Below, in pieces: positions 1 to 11,720 of a stretch of 64,000 nucleotides of DNA. A model generated the notes under the pieces. It had not been told where the DNA came from, ran no database searches, and saw nothing but the letters and a program-made list of their open reading frames with translations. Source of the stretch: Perilla frutescens (taxonomy: Eukaryota > Streptophyta > Magnoliopsida > Lamiales > Lamiaceae); the NCBI GenBank assembly GCA_026008535.1, contig BRKX01000002.1:56188170-56252169 (forward strand), read 5' to 3'. The stretch's first letter is position 1, and every line of letters starts with the position of its first letter. The translations under genes were made by a program, and so were the position numbers.

Positions 1-1661
1 TTTGTGCCAATCTCACCTGTTAGCTTCTGAAGAGTGAAGCCACAACATACATTCTCTTTTGTTTCCTTTAACGTCGTTATTACTCTATAATTACCTTGTC
101 ATTATGCTTTAAACGTTGTGCTATTTATATGGATATCAGTTTGATACTTGTCTTCAGCACAATTGATACTTTCATGCTTATTAAATGGTACATTTTCTAT
201 CTAACTGACTCACTTCTTAAATTTACTTTGCAGATTTTTGGATTGAAGATTCTTCATTTTTTTTAAAATTTATCTTGGATGTTTTAAGAGTTCAATTTGA
301 ATCAAAATGTTGATGGCATTTTATTATGTAAGAAATTTATCATTTTGGAATACTATTATAATGTAATTTCATTTCTTAGACATTCATTTATGCATGATTT
401 CTTAGTTTGTCTACTCTTACTGTTTGTTCAAGTTGCTTTTTTTTATGTAAAAAATGGCCAAACAAGGGAACTTTATTAGAAATTTTCAAAGACTGATTTT
501 TTATTTTGATTTATTTTGAGTTGTGATGAAAAATGTTGTCGATGTTTCATAGCAGCTAAAAGAGTGAATTAACTCTTGAATTGGAAATCATGCACAAAAA
601 TACACATGTTGGCATTTTAAGTTACTTCTTAAACTGATATTACATTTAATTCTTAAACGATACGTTTTTATTTTTCAATTGATACATTTATGCTGAATAA
701 ATGATACTCTTCAGGATGTAATGTTACTTTTTTTAAATGTGATACTTTATAACTACACAAACGGTACTAATATAATTTCTGAAAACAAATTTGTCTTTCC
801 TTAAAATCAGAATACGTATATCAAATGATACCTTAATATGGAATAAATGGTTACTTTTTTATTGAACATTTGATACTATATAAGTTAACAAATGATACTG
901 CGATTGTCTCTGAAAATAAATATGGGTCTTGCTCAGTACAGGTTATGCTAGTTATTAAAAGGACAAAATTCAACATAAACCTGTATATTTTATACAAAAT
1001 TTATTCAACAAAATAATATCTCAAATGGTGCCAAATTTAAAATAAAATAATACCAACCACCATTCCATTGATTAAAAATAAATAATCCAAAACACTCATT
1101 CACCATCACACATACCACAAATAACACAAGAACAGTATTTTACCCCATCCAATCATCTCCAATATTATAAACAACTTCATGTTTCAACCATAATAAACTC
1201 CACACATCTAATAAATCCGAACCACCAAATCAAAATATACCAAAATGTTGTTAAAATATCAAGCCATAACACCACAAGTATCCAACAAAATATATACAAA
1301 ATTCTCAATCACTTATTCCTCATGTTCATGAATGCAAGCACCAACTTATAAACTTCAAATCTTAAATCATTAATTACAGCAAGGGCGATACGGGCACAGT
1401 ACATGGCTTGAAGCTTTCTTCGACCAATGGACTGCAAAACCAACAAAATGAAGTTAGAAAATCAAGTAGAGGAATACAAACTGAAAGCAAAAAAACTATT
1501 TCTAATACTCTACACACTGTTTTATCAGTTGCATCATCAGTGAATGGGGTATGAAGAAAATTTATGAACACAATTATTAGTTTAACTTGAACTTCCACAT
1601 TTTGTGTCATACAAAGAATCTGTATTATTTTAAATAAAATAGAGAGAATATCTTCTGCATT

Positions 1662-1874
1662 TTATGAGTTTGATCTTAGAGGAAATGTCTGCATTTTGTC
1701 ACTGCAGCAACGAAATAAATCACCTGCATCAGATGATCTAAGGCGAATGAAAAGTGTTTCACACGTGTAGTCATTACAATATGCTAATCTTTCATCTAGT
1801 ACTAGACAAACAACACATCTGACAGCTTCAATGCAATGACCTCTAAACAAATCCACACCCATTCCCCTAAACAA
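1662..1874 (-). pseudogene. Possible Ulp1-like (C48) protease C-terminal scrap
   Basis: A 70-residue open stretch contains HCIEAVRC followed by LDERLAYCND and later SSDAGDLFRCC. The layout loosely resembles the part after the catalytic Cys of transposon-borne Ulp1 proteases. The Asp-Cys-Gly motif itself is not visible, and flanking frames are broken. This is a weak family guess, supported mainly by the element type around it (a better Ulp1 fragment lies in the element at 35287-40192). It may equally be non-coding. Confidence 0.2.
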
Positions 1875-1980
1875 TAATAGAAAAAAAGAAAAGAAATATA
1901 TGCAACGATGCTCAAGATATAATGACTATTACACTCAAGTCAGCATTGCATTGTAAAAATCAACAAACAAAAGCATCACA

Positions 1981-2468
1981 TTTGGTAGTAATCAGCATGA
2001 AAATTGGTACTCCATACAAAAAAAAATGAAAATGCACATACATAAAAACATAAAACAAAATCTGACCCAACTCTGACACTTATAAGCATCTCATTTGGTA
2101 CTAATCAGCATGAAAATTGATACTCCATACAAAAAAATGAAAATGCACATACATAAAAATATAAAACAAAATCTGATCTAACTCTGATACTTATAAGCAT
2201 CTCGTTTGATACTAATTAGCATGAAAATTGATACTCCATACAAAAAAATGAAAATGCACACACATAAAAACATAAAACAAAATCTGACATAACTCTGATA
2301 CTTATAAGCATCTCGTTTGGTACTAATTAGCATGAAAATTAATACTCCATACAAAAAAATGAAAATGCACACACATAAAAACATAAAACAAAATCTGACC
2401 TAACTCTGATACTTATAAGCATATCATCTGGTACTAAACATCACTAGCATTGATACTCCATATACAAA
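1981..2468. repeat. 111-bp tandem repeat, about 4.4 copies
   Basis: Copies begin at 1981, 2094, 2205, 2316 and 2427 (the last partial), giving periods of 113, 111, 111 and 111 bp. Each unit starts with TTTGRTACTAAT and contains CATGAAAATTGATACTCC and an A-rich middle. Copies differ by scattered substitutions and poly-A length. Each unit carries three or four GATACT/GGTACT words, so the array multiplies the motif that fills the surrounding element. Confidence 0.9.
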
Positions 2469-3540
2469 TGGTCATAACTGAAACTTCAATTAATACAAAA
2501 ATAAAAAATAATACAGAGTAAAATATAACAATATAACCGAACCATTAAGATATTTAAACATATGACTGCAGAATCTGATACATGTTTCTATATCAATTGA
2601 TACTCATTATCATCTTAACTAATACTTCACATTATAATTTGTAATAGTTAAAACTGACAACAGAAGCACAATAGAAGCACCAAAACATATTCTCTTTTTT
2701 CATACTCAATAAAATATAAATCCAACAGAAACACATATAAGATTCACAACAGAAGCACCAAAACATATTACCTTTTCTAATACTTAAGCAAAAATAAATC
2801 CAACAGAAACACAAAAAATAGTTGAAAATAAAGAAACACTCCCCCCATTAAACTAATTACAAACAGAATTCACAACAAAGCACAAATAATTTTCAAAGAG
2901 AAAAGGAAAAAAACTTCTAAAAAAAGGGGGAAAAACTTCTAAAAACACGAACATCAATAAGAAAGGGGAAAAAGTCTGAAAAAATAAAAAAATAAAAAAA
3001 AATAATCTAAAGACTGTAATTAAAAAGAGATTTGAAATTAAACCCCAAATTAGGGATGATATTCCCATTCCATTCAATTGATGAAGAACGATTTTAAAAA
3101 ATGGAGAATAAATCCAGAGAAAGACAGAGAGATATACAGACAGAGAGAGACAAACATGAGTAGCACAGTCATGTGGCGAACCACCGAAGGCTGGAGCAAG
3201 AATGGACGCCGGAGAGAGTTAGGGAGGCGGCTAGGGTTTGGAATCGTGGAGGAGATGTCGGAGCAGAGATGAGGCGGCTAGGGTTTGGAATCGCCGTGGA
3301 GATGTGGCGGTGGAGATGAGGCGGCTACGGGTTGCACAAGATGGTGAAGAATCACGGTGGAGATGAGGCGGCTACGGATTGCAGAAAATGGTGAAGAATC
3401 GCGGTGAAGAAGAAGAATGGGGTACGGGGGCTAGGGTTTTGCAGGCGAGAAGAAATGATGCAAATGAGTGAACAGTGCCAGAAAATCCTTTTATATGACG
3501 GGTCGGTGTGCGGGTCGGGTTCGTCTCACGGGCCAACCCA

Positions 3541-4640
3541 TGCATCTGATGCACATGAGATTTTGCGATATTTTAATAACAATTCATAGAAATAAAAGTT
3601 AATCACACTTTAATATCCAAAGTTTGATCCTTTTTCCACTTATGTCCCGAAACTTCAAAAGTTACAGTTTAATACTTAACGTTTGACAAATTAACATTTA
3701 CAATATTAATGCATTTTTTCGATGATGACTCAAATATTTACATGGAATGTCACCCTTGTCTTGAAATCCCTCCATACCTTCACGCAAGATTTTTGGCATT
3801 TCATGTCAATATTTGGAACACCGAAAAATTGCCTTAGGACATCTCCAGTGCAGGTAACATTTTTTAGGTACAAATAGCTACCATATCAAAAGTTACCAAA
3901 TTCACTAAATTGTTACCCAAATCTTCCCAATGCATGTAGGTATAATTGCTACCTTTTGAGGGCCCCACTATTATATCACTCATTTTATTTTCATATTATG
4001 AACTTATTAAAAAAAATTAGGATTTTCATTATACATACTAATTTAAGATGATAATATTAAAAATAATTTTATTATTATAAATTATCTTACTATTATTATT
4101 ACTTTTTGGAATCCTACTATTATATCACTCATTTTATTCATATCCTTTTAATTTATTACAAAAAATATTTATGATTTTTTCATCATATATATGTACATAT
4201 TTCAATTTAATATGATAATATTTTTTCGTAAATTTATTTTAAATACTAATTTGAAAGTGTAATATATTTAAACACGATGTAATTACTTCAACATGTAATT
4301 CTATATGTATATATACGTTGAATTAATACGGTAATTAATTAGCTAATTCTACATTATATATATATAATATAATATATCTATTAATATGGTTATATATACC
4401 AATATCAATGAGAAAAAACAGAAAAGAGAAAAAAAGATGAAAGAGAAAATGAGGTAAAAAAAGAGAGAAATGAGATGTATGACATTTTGCAGTCGTGGCT
4501 CTATATTTTCGCTGCTCCCCTTTATGTAGATGCGCCATCCACCATCTATCAATGCCTATAGTGTTACTCATGCGGTGTCACAAGATGTTGCCCTCATTGT
4601 ATTCCATCACCCAGAATCCGCCAGGATAAGTCTATTCTTT
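3541..4640. other. AT-rich intergenic stretch, no gene seen
   Basis: No coding signature is visible on either strand. From about 3838 there is a GGACATCTCCAGTGCA start typical of MITE ends, but I found no matching inverted end downstream, so no element is called. The rest is simple AT-rich DNA. Confidence 0.5.
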
Positions 4641-5253
4641 TATCCCGATTTTCAGGATAGACAACGACGAATCATTTACTGCCGAGGCTTGTTGGACTCC
4701 CACCCCAGCATCCCGGGCCACCCGCACCCGCCTGGGCCGCCATCACTAGCACATCCTTACCGTCGGGACGGACCTCCACCAAACGCCCCACCCGAAACTC
4801 CGCTGTTGCCACAAGTGCTAGACATTTCATTGTAATGTACATAGTTGTAAGCACGACTTTACACGGTCGTTTTTGTCGTTTTCTATCCTTTTAGTATTTA
4901 GTGTTGTCGTTAGCTTTTTTTCTTAAACCTATTATAGAGAGAATATGATAACTAATTGTCTGAGTGAGTGTTGTAAGGAGTGTCCCCCTCTCCAACCAAC
5001 GCGTGTTGTAATTGCTGTCAGACCATAATGTACATTCAAATTGCATTACTGAATATTTCTTTTCGATTAATCGTGATTTGTGTTGCTTGCTCTGCCGAGA
5101 CCACTAAAAGCACCAAAGGGTGTAAATTGCATCATCATCGTGCATCAAGCTTTGCGAGTAAAGCTTACGATAGTGAGGCGGACATAGTCTAGGACGGACT
5201 ACTAGTTGCACGGTGCACTCTTATACCAACCACTATAAGCGCCCCATGACAGG
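4640..5253 (+). mobile_element. Probable LTR of a Ty3/gypsy-like element (remnant)
   Basis: The sequence ends in CCCCATGACA just before a primer-binding-site-like TGGTATCAAAGT at 5254-5265. That site differs by about two bases from the common plant tRNA-iMet complementary site TGGTATCAGAGC. A gag-like region follows. The left LTR boundary is not clear; a TGTTGGACTC near 4689 is one candidate start. No downstream LTR was found, so the element is a fragment. Confidence 0.45.
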
Positions 5254-5868
5254 TGGTATCAAAGTTTCGATTCCTGATCTACGGATCGAGATGGGTTACT
5301 ATGGAAATCACTGCTATATCGAAGGTAGGGGTGGGCAAACGGGTTTCGGAGACGAGCCTTCCCCAAAAGAGCCCCGAACAAACATTAATGAATGAATTAC
5401 TTGGAAGAAGAATGTGCCAGGTTGGCATATGTGGTTGACACCTTGGAGGAGAAGGTGGAAAACCTTGAGGCGGAAAACACCAACCTCAATAGAAGACTGA
5501 ATGAGAGTCGAGAAGAGCGGTTGCAGGAGATACGCAATGATCCATTGAGAAGTTGGAGACGTAAGTGGCGCTGCTCCAATAAGCGGTTATCAACAGAGGA
5601 CCTATGGGTTGCACATAGAATGTTGGTGCTGGTGGGGGATCGAAGAAATGAATCCCCGAATCATAATTATACAACGGTGTGCAAAATGCCAAGGAAGTCG
5701 ACAACTTTCTTTTTGACATGGAACAATACTTCCTTGTAGCCGACATTGAGGATGAAGAAGAAATGATTATCACGCCACAATGTATCTGACTGGAGATGCA
5801 AAACAATGGTGGCGAGGGAAACACCAAAATATACGTGATCAGCGTGACGGTAGAAGAACTCTTCATTT
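5254..5868 (+). pseudogene. Broken gag of an LTR retrotransposon
   Basis: Starting near 5392 the plus strand encodes a Leu/Glu-rich coiled-coil stretch (YVVDTLEEKVENLEAENTN). In a shifted frame, NAKEVDNFLFDMEQYFLVAD follows, with a region matching the usual YLTGDAKQWW core split over further frames. These are hallmarks of plant gypsy-type Gag capsid (retrotrans_gag). At least two frameshifts and a stop prevent translation. The capsid domain breaks off near 5868, where minus-strand LINE sequence begins, so the LINE appears to have replaced or entered the gag body. No protease or polymerase of this element remains. Confidence 0.6.
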
Positions 5869-8800
5869 ATGTCTTGGAGTAATAACTAAATCGATTTGCA
5901 GTCCGTCTCCATGATAAATTCCATCCTCTAGCCTCTTTCGCCAAAAGCAGCCCTTCTTGGCGAGCTAGACCTTCCGCGATGTCGGGTTTAACACAACTCA
6001 CAACTTTTTTGCTTCGAGAGATTAGTGGATTTCCTTCTGAGTTGTGAATGATGATTCCCAAGCCAATGCCACAATTAGAATCAGTAACTGCGTCAACATT
6101 TATCTTCTAAAGACTAAGTTGAGGATTCTGCCAAGGGTTGACCTCCATACTAACCTTTGTGAATTCTGTTTTGAAAAAAGTTTCTTATGGAACTCATGAT
6201 GAAGTTTTAGTGCAATGTTAAAGCAAGTTTGATGTGGGATATGTGTCATTTGAAACACGAGCATGCTCTTTTTCTTCCAATTAACCCATAACAAAGTTGA
6301 AAAGATACCATGAAAATTTTTCTCATTAATTTCTCAAATTCTCTCAAACCATTCCTGCATGGATAAGACTCTAACTTCTGGTCTAATAAAGATTCTAAAA
6401 AGAGAGGCCATCCAAAAGAATGAGCTCCGTGAACAATCTTCGAGACAATGCTCAATAGTTCCCCCATCATCCCACACCTATGACATACGTCATCGCACTC
6501 AACCTTCTTCTTTCTCAGTTTCGCTGCAACATAAAGGATACATCTAGCACATCGTCATATGAAGTGACAAATTTTCGACACCACCTGTAATCCGTTTATC
6601 CATCTCCAGATCGGAGAGTCTCCAAGGATTGCAATTGGGATATTTCTTCTATGATCACGATGGTTACATGCAGATATATAACCCAGCTTAACCGTATACA
6701 TCCCATCATGCGTATGCTTCCACATAAGACAATCAGGCTCCCGATAGCTAGGAGAGGGATAGAAAAAATGAGCTTCAAAATATGAGTTGGGAATATGCTA
6801 TTAACTTTCAGAGTATCCCAATGTCTCATTTGCTCATCAAATAAATCTGCAAACTTTGTAGCTTCTTGCTCCCCAGCAGGACTGGGAAAATCCTACCACT
6901 TGGTAGATTTGGTAGCCATTTATCATTCCAAATGTTAATTAGTTGTTCATTACCTACTCTCCAAATAATGCCCTCCACAATAGTATCATTTTCCGCCATG
7001 ATGCTTCTCCAAGTATAGGATGGATTATACGCAATCTTGGCATTGAGAAAAGCTACTTGAGCGAAATGTTTAACTTGTAAAATACTACAAATGAGTGGCC
7101 TTTTCCATTGAGGATTCTCCAAGCCTGCTTGGCAAGCAGGGCTCTATTAAAACCACTCACATCCCTGAACCCCAGACCCCCACATCTTCTCGGACGATAC
7201 ATCGAATTCCAGTTGCACCAGTGAATACGATGCTCCTCTAGCCTCTACCCCCAAAGAAAGTTTGACGCTAATGAGTTTAAGCAATTGCAACTTGCTCGGA
7301 GATTAAGAACACACTCATCATTCCCAGTCATGATTGCTTGTGCAACTTATTATAATGATTGTTCTCCTCGCATTGGACAAGAACCTCTTCTTCCAATCTT
7401 TCAATTTCTTATGAACTCTATCCACGAGTATTTGAACATCCTTTATAGATCTTCCAACGGTGAATGTAGTGTCGAGATAAAAGGACATGCTTCTGGATTA
7501 TCCTCGCTTCAATCCGATCTGCAAACATGATGGCGTGAGTCTTATCCACTCCTGCACTGAACGCAATTTATGATTTATCAAGGTTGATAATCTGGCCCGA
7601 CGTACGTTCATATTTCTTCAATATGTGTTTCACTTGCTGGATTTCTATCACATTGGCTCTCCCAAAGATAATATTATCGTCTGCAGAGAATGGATGTGAC
7701 ACTCCCGGCGTGCCTCTATATATACTAGCTCCATGAATAAGATGTTTGATCTCCGTTATCTTAATAAAGCATGAAAACACTTCTGCACAAAAAAAGAGAG
7801 ATAGGGCATCTTATTGTCGAAGCCCCCTACTCAGAGAGAAATCCCTACCAATATTTCCATTAATCAAAATAAAAAAAGAGATATTGCAGACACGCTTCAT
7901 GATCAAATTGACAAAATCTGTCTTAAAGCCAAGTTTTTCCATTACATTTTGGAGAAATGGCCACTCAACATGATTATAGGCTTTAGACATATCAAGTTTA
8001 AATGCAAATAGTTATTTTTTTGGATCTGTTATACTTTATATGATGAAAGATTTCAAAGACTAAAAGAGCATTATCCATAATTAACCTACCCAAAATAAAA
8101 ACAGATTGTGGAGACTAATTATAGAATGAAGAACCCACTTAAGCCTATTAGCAGTGGATTTAGCAATCAGCTTGTAAGTCACATTACATAAGCTTATGAT
8201 GCAAAAATCCTTAGGGTGACCCGGGAAATTTTTTTTAGGAATGAGACAAATCAAGTTAGAATTAAGGGACACATGATTAGCATTTAGTTCCTTCATTAAG
8301 CACTTTAAAAAGGTTGGAACAGAGATCAACATGCACAATAGACCAGTTTTTTTTGAAAAAAATAGTAGAAATGCAGTCCGGCCTGGGGCCTTGTGCATCT
8401 GTGACGGTTCTAAAGTGATTTCTTCTTCCGTGTAAAGAGCCATGAGCATGGCATTCATCCATGTTGTAACTACCGAGTCCACTGTATCTAACGTCTTACT
8501 TGTGTTAATATCTTCACTTGGAGTAAATGGCTCTTCATAATAATTTCAAAAAGCCCTCTCAAGATCACCTTCCTTGCTCAGAACCCTTCTATCATCCACG
8601 CATATGCATTTTATAAAGTTTCTCTTCTTTCTCCCAGTCGCAGTACGATGAAAGAAATAAGTATTTTTGTCCCCCTTTTCAGCCACATAATCCTAACTCT
8701 TTACTTCTACATAACTTTCTCCTTGCGAATGAGATCCTCAATCTTCATTTCAACATCTTTCTAAATCCCAATGCCTTGGGATCTGTTACTTTGAAAATCA

Positions 8801-9322
8801 GATAATTCATTTCTAAGTTCACTCAATTGTTTGAGACATTTCCAAAATGTGTAGCTTCCCAAACTTGGGGAGCTTCCCTACACTCTGATACTTTTTCCTT
8901 TAGTAATATCGGGGTAGGGAGGTTTCTTACGCCCTCTCATCCATTTATGCAAGTCTACAAACACGACTCATCTTGAAACCACATTTCCTCAAACCTAAAC
9001 ATCATCTACTTTCTTCTTCGGGACTCGTTTTCTTCAAAAAGAAAGACCAGACAATGATCAGAAGCCACTCGAGCTTGATGTTCAACCTAGAATTGAGGGA
9101 ATCTATTTAACCATTCATCTGAAGTAATAAATGTATCCAGTCTTTCCTGTATGTTCTTTTCGCTAGGTCGAAGATTTAACAACATAAATTTAAAACCAAA
9201 TACCCTCTAACTGACACTCCTGAATAACTAGTCTGAAATCCTCAATTTTCTCCGAATCTCTCATAATTCCACCACTCTTCTTATAGTGCTAAAGGATTTC
9301 ATTGAAGTCACCTCCACAAAGC
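5869..9322 (-). pseudogene. L1-type LINE ORF2, degenerate (EN-RT-zf-RVT-RNase H)
   Basis: Read on the minus strand from high to low coordinates the parts are in normal LINE order. Second half of the endonuclease: GGDFNEIL near 9310-9285, then ERLDTFITSDEWLNRFPQF and SDHCLVF near 9050. Reverse transcriptase fingers: APGRTA/APGPD near 8380, then LICLIPKKNFPGHPKDF and ISLCNVTYKLIAKSTANRLK near 8270-8130. Palm: DMSKAYNHVEW near 7990, GLRQ near 7830, and SADDNIIF in place of the usual Y/FADD near 7700. Then a zf-RVT block (NIWNDKWLPNLP, near 6930) and an RNase H piece (GNPLISRSKKVVSCVKPDIA, near 6030). Many stops and frameshifts make it dead. The 3' end stops inside RNase H with no poly-A tract, so the 3' end is also damaged. 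Confidence 0.85.
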
Positions 9323-10740
9323 TAAGAAGAGGAGCCTTGATCTCGCAACTTATGAAAGATGAGATGGATTGGGTGCTACGCAATCAACCGTGGCACTACA
9401 ATAACCGGTTATTTGTGATTGCTCCTATTAAAGAGAATAAACAACCCTCGACAATTAAACTTACCAAAGCTTTATTATGGATTCGAGCATATGATCTCCC
9501 GATAGCTTATCTTCAATATACAAACGACTAAAGCTTTAGCCAATCATATAGGAGATTTTTTTGAGATGGACGAGAATGTGGATGGATACATGGTAATTAA
9601 TTACCTTCGTTTCAAGGTAATGATAGACATTACCAAACCATTCATGAGGGGTTTAATTATGAAATTGGAAGATAATCGGCTTTAGATTCCACTCAAGCAT
9701 GAATCTCTCCGAAACTTTTGTTTTAGTTGTAGTGTTATTAGCCATGCGATGAAACAATGTCCCTAAGTTGAATAGAGAGTCTACTACAAATTGGAAGAAG
9801 TCCCATATGGGCCATGGCTTAAAGCCCCCCCCTTTGAAGCGTCTGCGACAAAATAAGGAGTTCAAATTTCCATATGCTATTCATGTTCCCAAAGTCTTAT
9901 TCGAATGTGTGAGGGGTTCCCACTTAAATCCTATACCCCATGGAAAACCCACTATCTTGACCTAAGCTCCTAATCTCTCTCTTAACCAAAATTCCCTAGC
10001 TCTGATATCTTACCAATCCCCTTATCAGACCACCAACTCCACCGCCAAGTACATAACTCCCCAAGCACGCATTTACCCAACACCCCAAATAAATATCCCA
10101 ACCTTTGAACACCCACTTCAGAAAAAATAGATAAAACATTTACCCCAACCCTATCCCAACTAATGAGGTCAGAACGCGCAAGTGAAATTGTGTTAAAACT
10201 AACACCAAATTTTTGGTATGTCTTCCTCTAACCCATCTCTTATTAAACGGTTAATTAATGAAGAAAATGCTAATGAGACATAGTTGCAATTTTTTTACAA
10301 GAAACTGAAAGAAATAGATATAGTGGATATCCCGTGCATAGTGGTAAATACGGCGGAGATTGCAACATTGCAATTCCGCCAAGCATTATGAATTACCAAA
10401 GTTGGAACTATCGAGAGCTCAGGAAACCTAAGACAATTCGAGCACTTAAGTGGCAACTTAAGCTTAAGTTTCACGGGCTTGTGTTTCCTTATGGAAACCA
10501 AGTTTTGTGAAGAAATGATAAGAGTGGCTCATGAGTTACAATTCGAGGATTTTTTTTTTTGCGGTCGATTGTGATATGGAAGCTGGCGGACGGAGATCGG
10601 GGAATTAGCTCTTTTGCCGAGATCGAAGATTTCTCTTGAAGTCATATCCAATTCATTGCATCATATTAATGTTAAAATAAAAAGTTATGAGCAGGGATTT
10701 CCTTGGAGATTTTGTGGAGTTTATGGGATATTTCAACATT
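9323..10740 (+). pseudogene. Inverted 5' part of the same LINE (ORF1 and start of ORF2)
   Basis: On the plus strand a DUF4283-like ORF1 region runs from about 9346 (MDWVLRNQPWHYNNRLFVIA, then LLWIRAYDLPIAY). A single CCHC-like knuckle follows near 9720-9765 (FCFSCSVISHAMKQC), then a Pro-rich tail (GHGLKPPPLKR). From about 10385 to 10735 the first part of an ORF2 endonuclease follows (NYQSWN, KTIRALKWQLKLKF, GLVF, METKFCEEM in another frame), ending near WRFCGVYGI. This is where the minus-strand copy next door begins again with GGDFNEIL. Stops and frameshifts are frequent. See the finding on twin-priming inversion. Confidence 0.75.
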
Positions 10741-11710
10741 ATTATAAAATAACAATTTAATACTAACATTTACTAAAAAAAAAAGTAACATCATATTGTG
10801 GTCCACAAAAAAAAAGGTATCTAGCAAATAAAAGGCCACAAAATTAGGGAGTTGTTTCATCCCAACAACAAAACAAATTTGTTGAATGAAAAATAATATT
10901 TTAACAAAAAAAAAAAAGTAGTCTCGTGCACCGCTCTTCTTTAAAATGTCGTTTGTCCTCTCTTTTTGGCCATTGTCCTTTCTTTTTACAGTTTTACCAG
11001 GAAGCACATTATTTGTCGATGCTTTTTTTTTAACTAATCACAAGTATTATACAGAAGAGCATAATTATTTCTCTATTAATTTGAACCAATTGACTTTTCT
11101 TAATTTGATCCATCGCTAATGTATCAGAATGATGCCAATATTTCACAAATCTACAGCTAATAAGCATGACTGTCAAAAGCATTACAAATATACAAATGAA
11201 AATAGAACTATGCTATTTAAAAGCACAAAAATAAATAAATAAATTCAATTTTCAATATATATAAAACTACTGAGGAAATGTGATCAATTACGATTATATC
11301 CTAAATTATTCTACTTTCAGATATAGTAGGATAGGATGTCATATGATGTGAAATTGTCCGTGCATGAGATTCTCTAATCCAAAGTTGTACCTAATCTGTA
11401 CCTAAGATCAAAATTATTAGTTTTTCTTCTATTCTTTTCTTCAATTTAATTTCTTTTGGATAATTTTACATTATTATTTAGAACTTATTCCACCATATTG
11501 GGTCTTTTAATAATTTTTTAGTATTTAATTTTTATTTTTATTTAATATAAATGATTTGTAAGATTGATTATTCCTAATTTATAGTATATAATTTTTAAAA
11601 ATTTAATTTTTAGCAATAAAGATTAATTAAGATTATGTATAATATAATGATTTTATTTTATAACAAATATTATTAAAACTATGTAATTTTAATTTTTTTT
11701 TTGAGAAAAT
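10741..11710. other. AT-rich stretch, nothing recognised
   Basis: The region is low-complexity AT-rich sequence with several A and T runs. Open frames here are short and lack any coding pattern. No terminal repeats or RNA gene were found. Confidence 0.5.
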
Positions 11711-11720
11711 ATAATTTTAA

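Larger units (their letters stand above)
1..3540. mobile_element. Motif-array DNA element A (truncated by window edge)
   Basis: The stretch is AT-rich and filled with variants of the word AATGATACT (for example near 150, 166, 702, 740, 822, 869, 890, 2205, 2599) plus a 111-bp tandem array. Its right end, 3521-3540, reads TCGTCTCACGGGCCAACCCA. This closely matches the right terminus of the small element at 21282-22080, which also carries the AGTATCATT word, so I infer one family with the left end outside the window. The last 450 bases are GC-richer and contain three direct repeats of GATGAGGCGGCTA at 3268, 3314 and 3362. No intact transposase is seen; a possible peptidase scrap lies at 1662-1874. 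Superfamily is unassigned, MULE-like by analogy only. Confidence 0.5.

Noticed and set aside
3838..4640. MITE starting GGACATCTCCAGTGCA
   Set aside because: No matching inverted end was found downstream.
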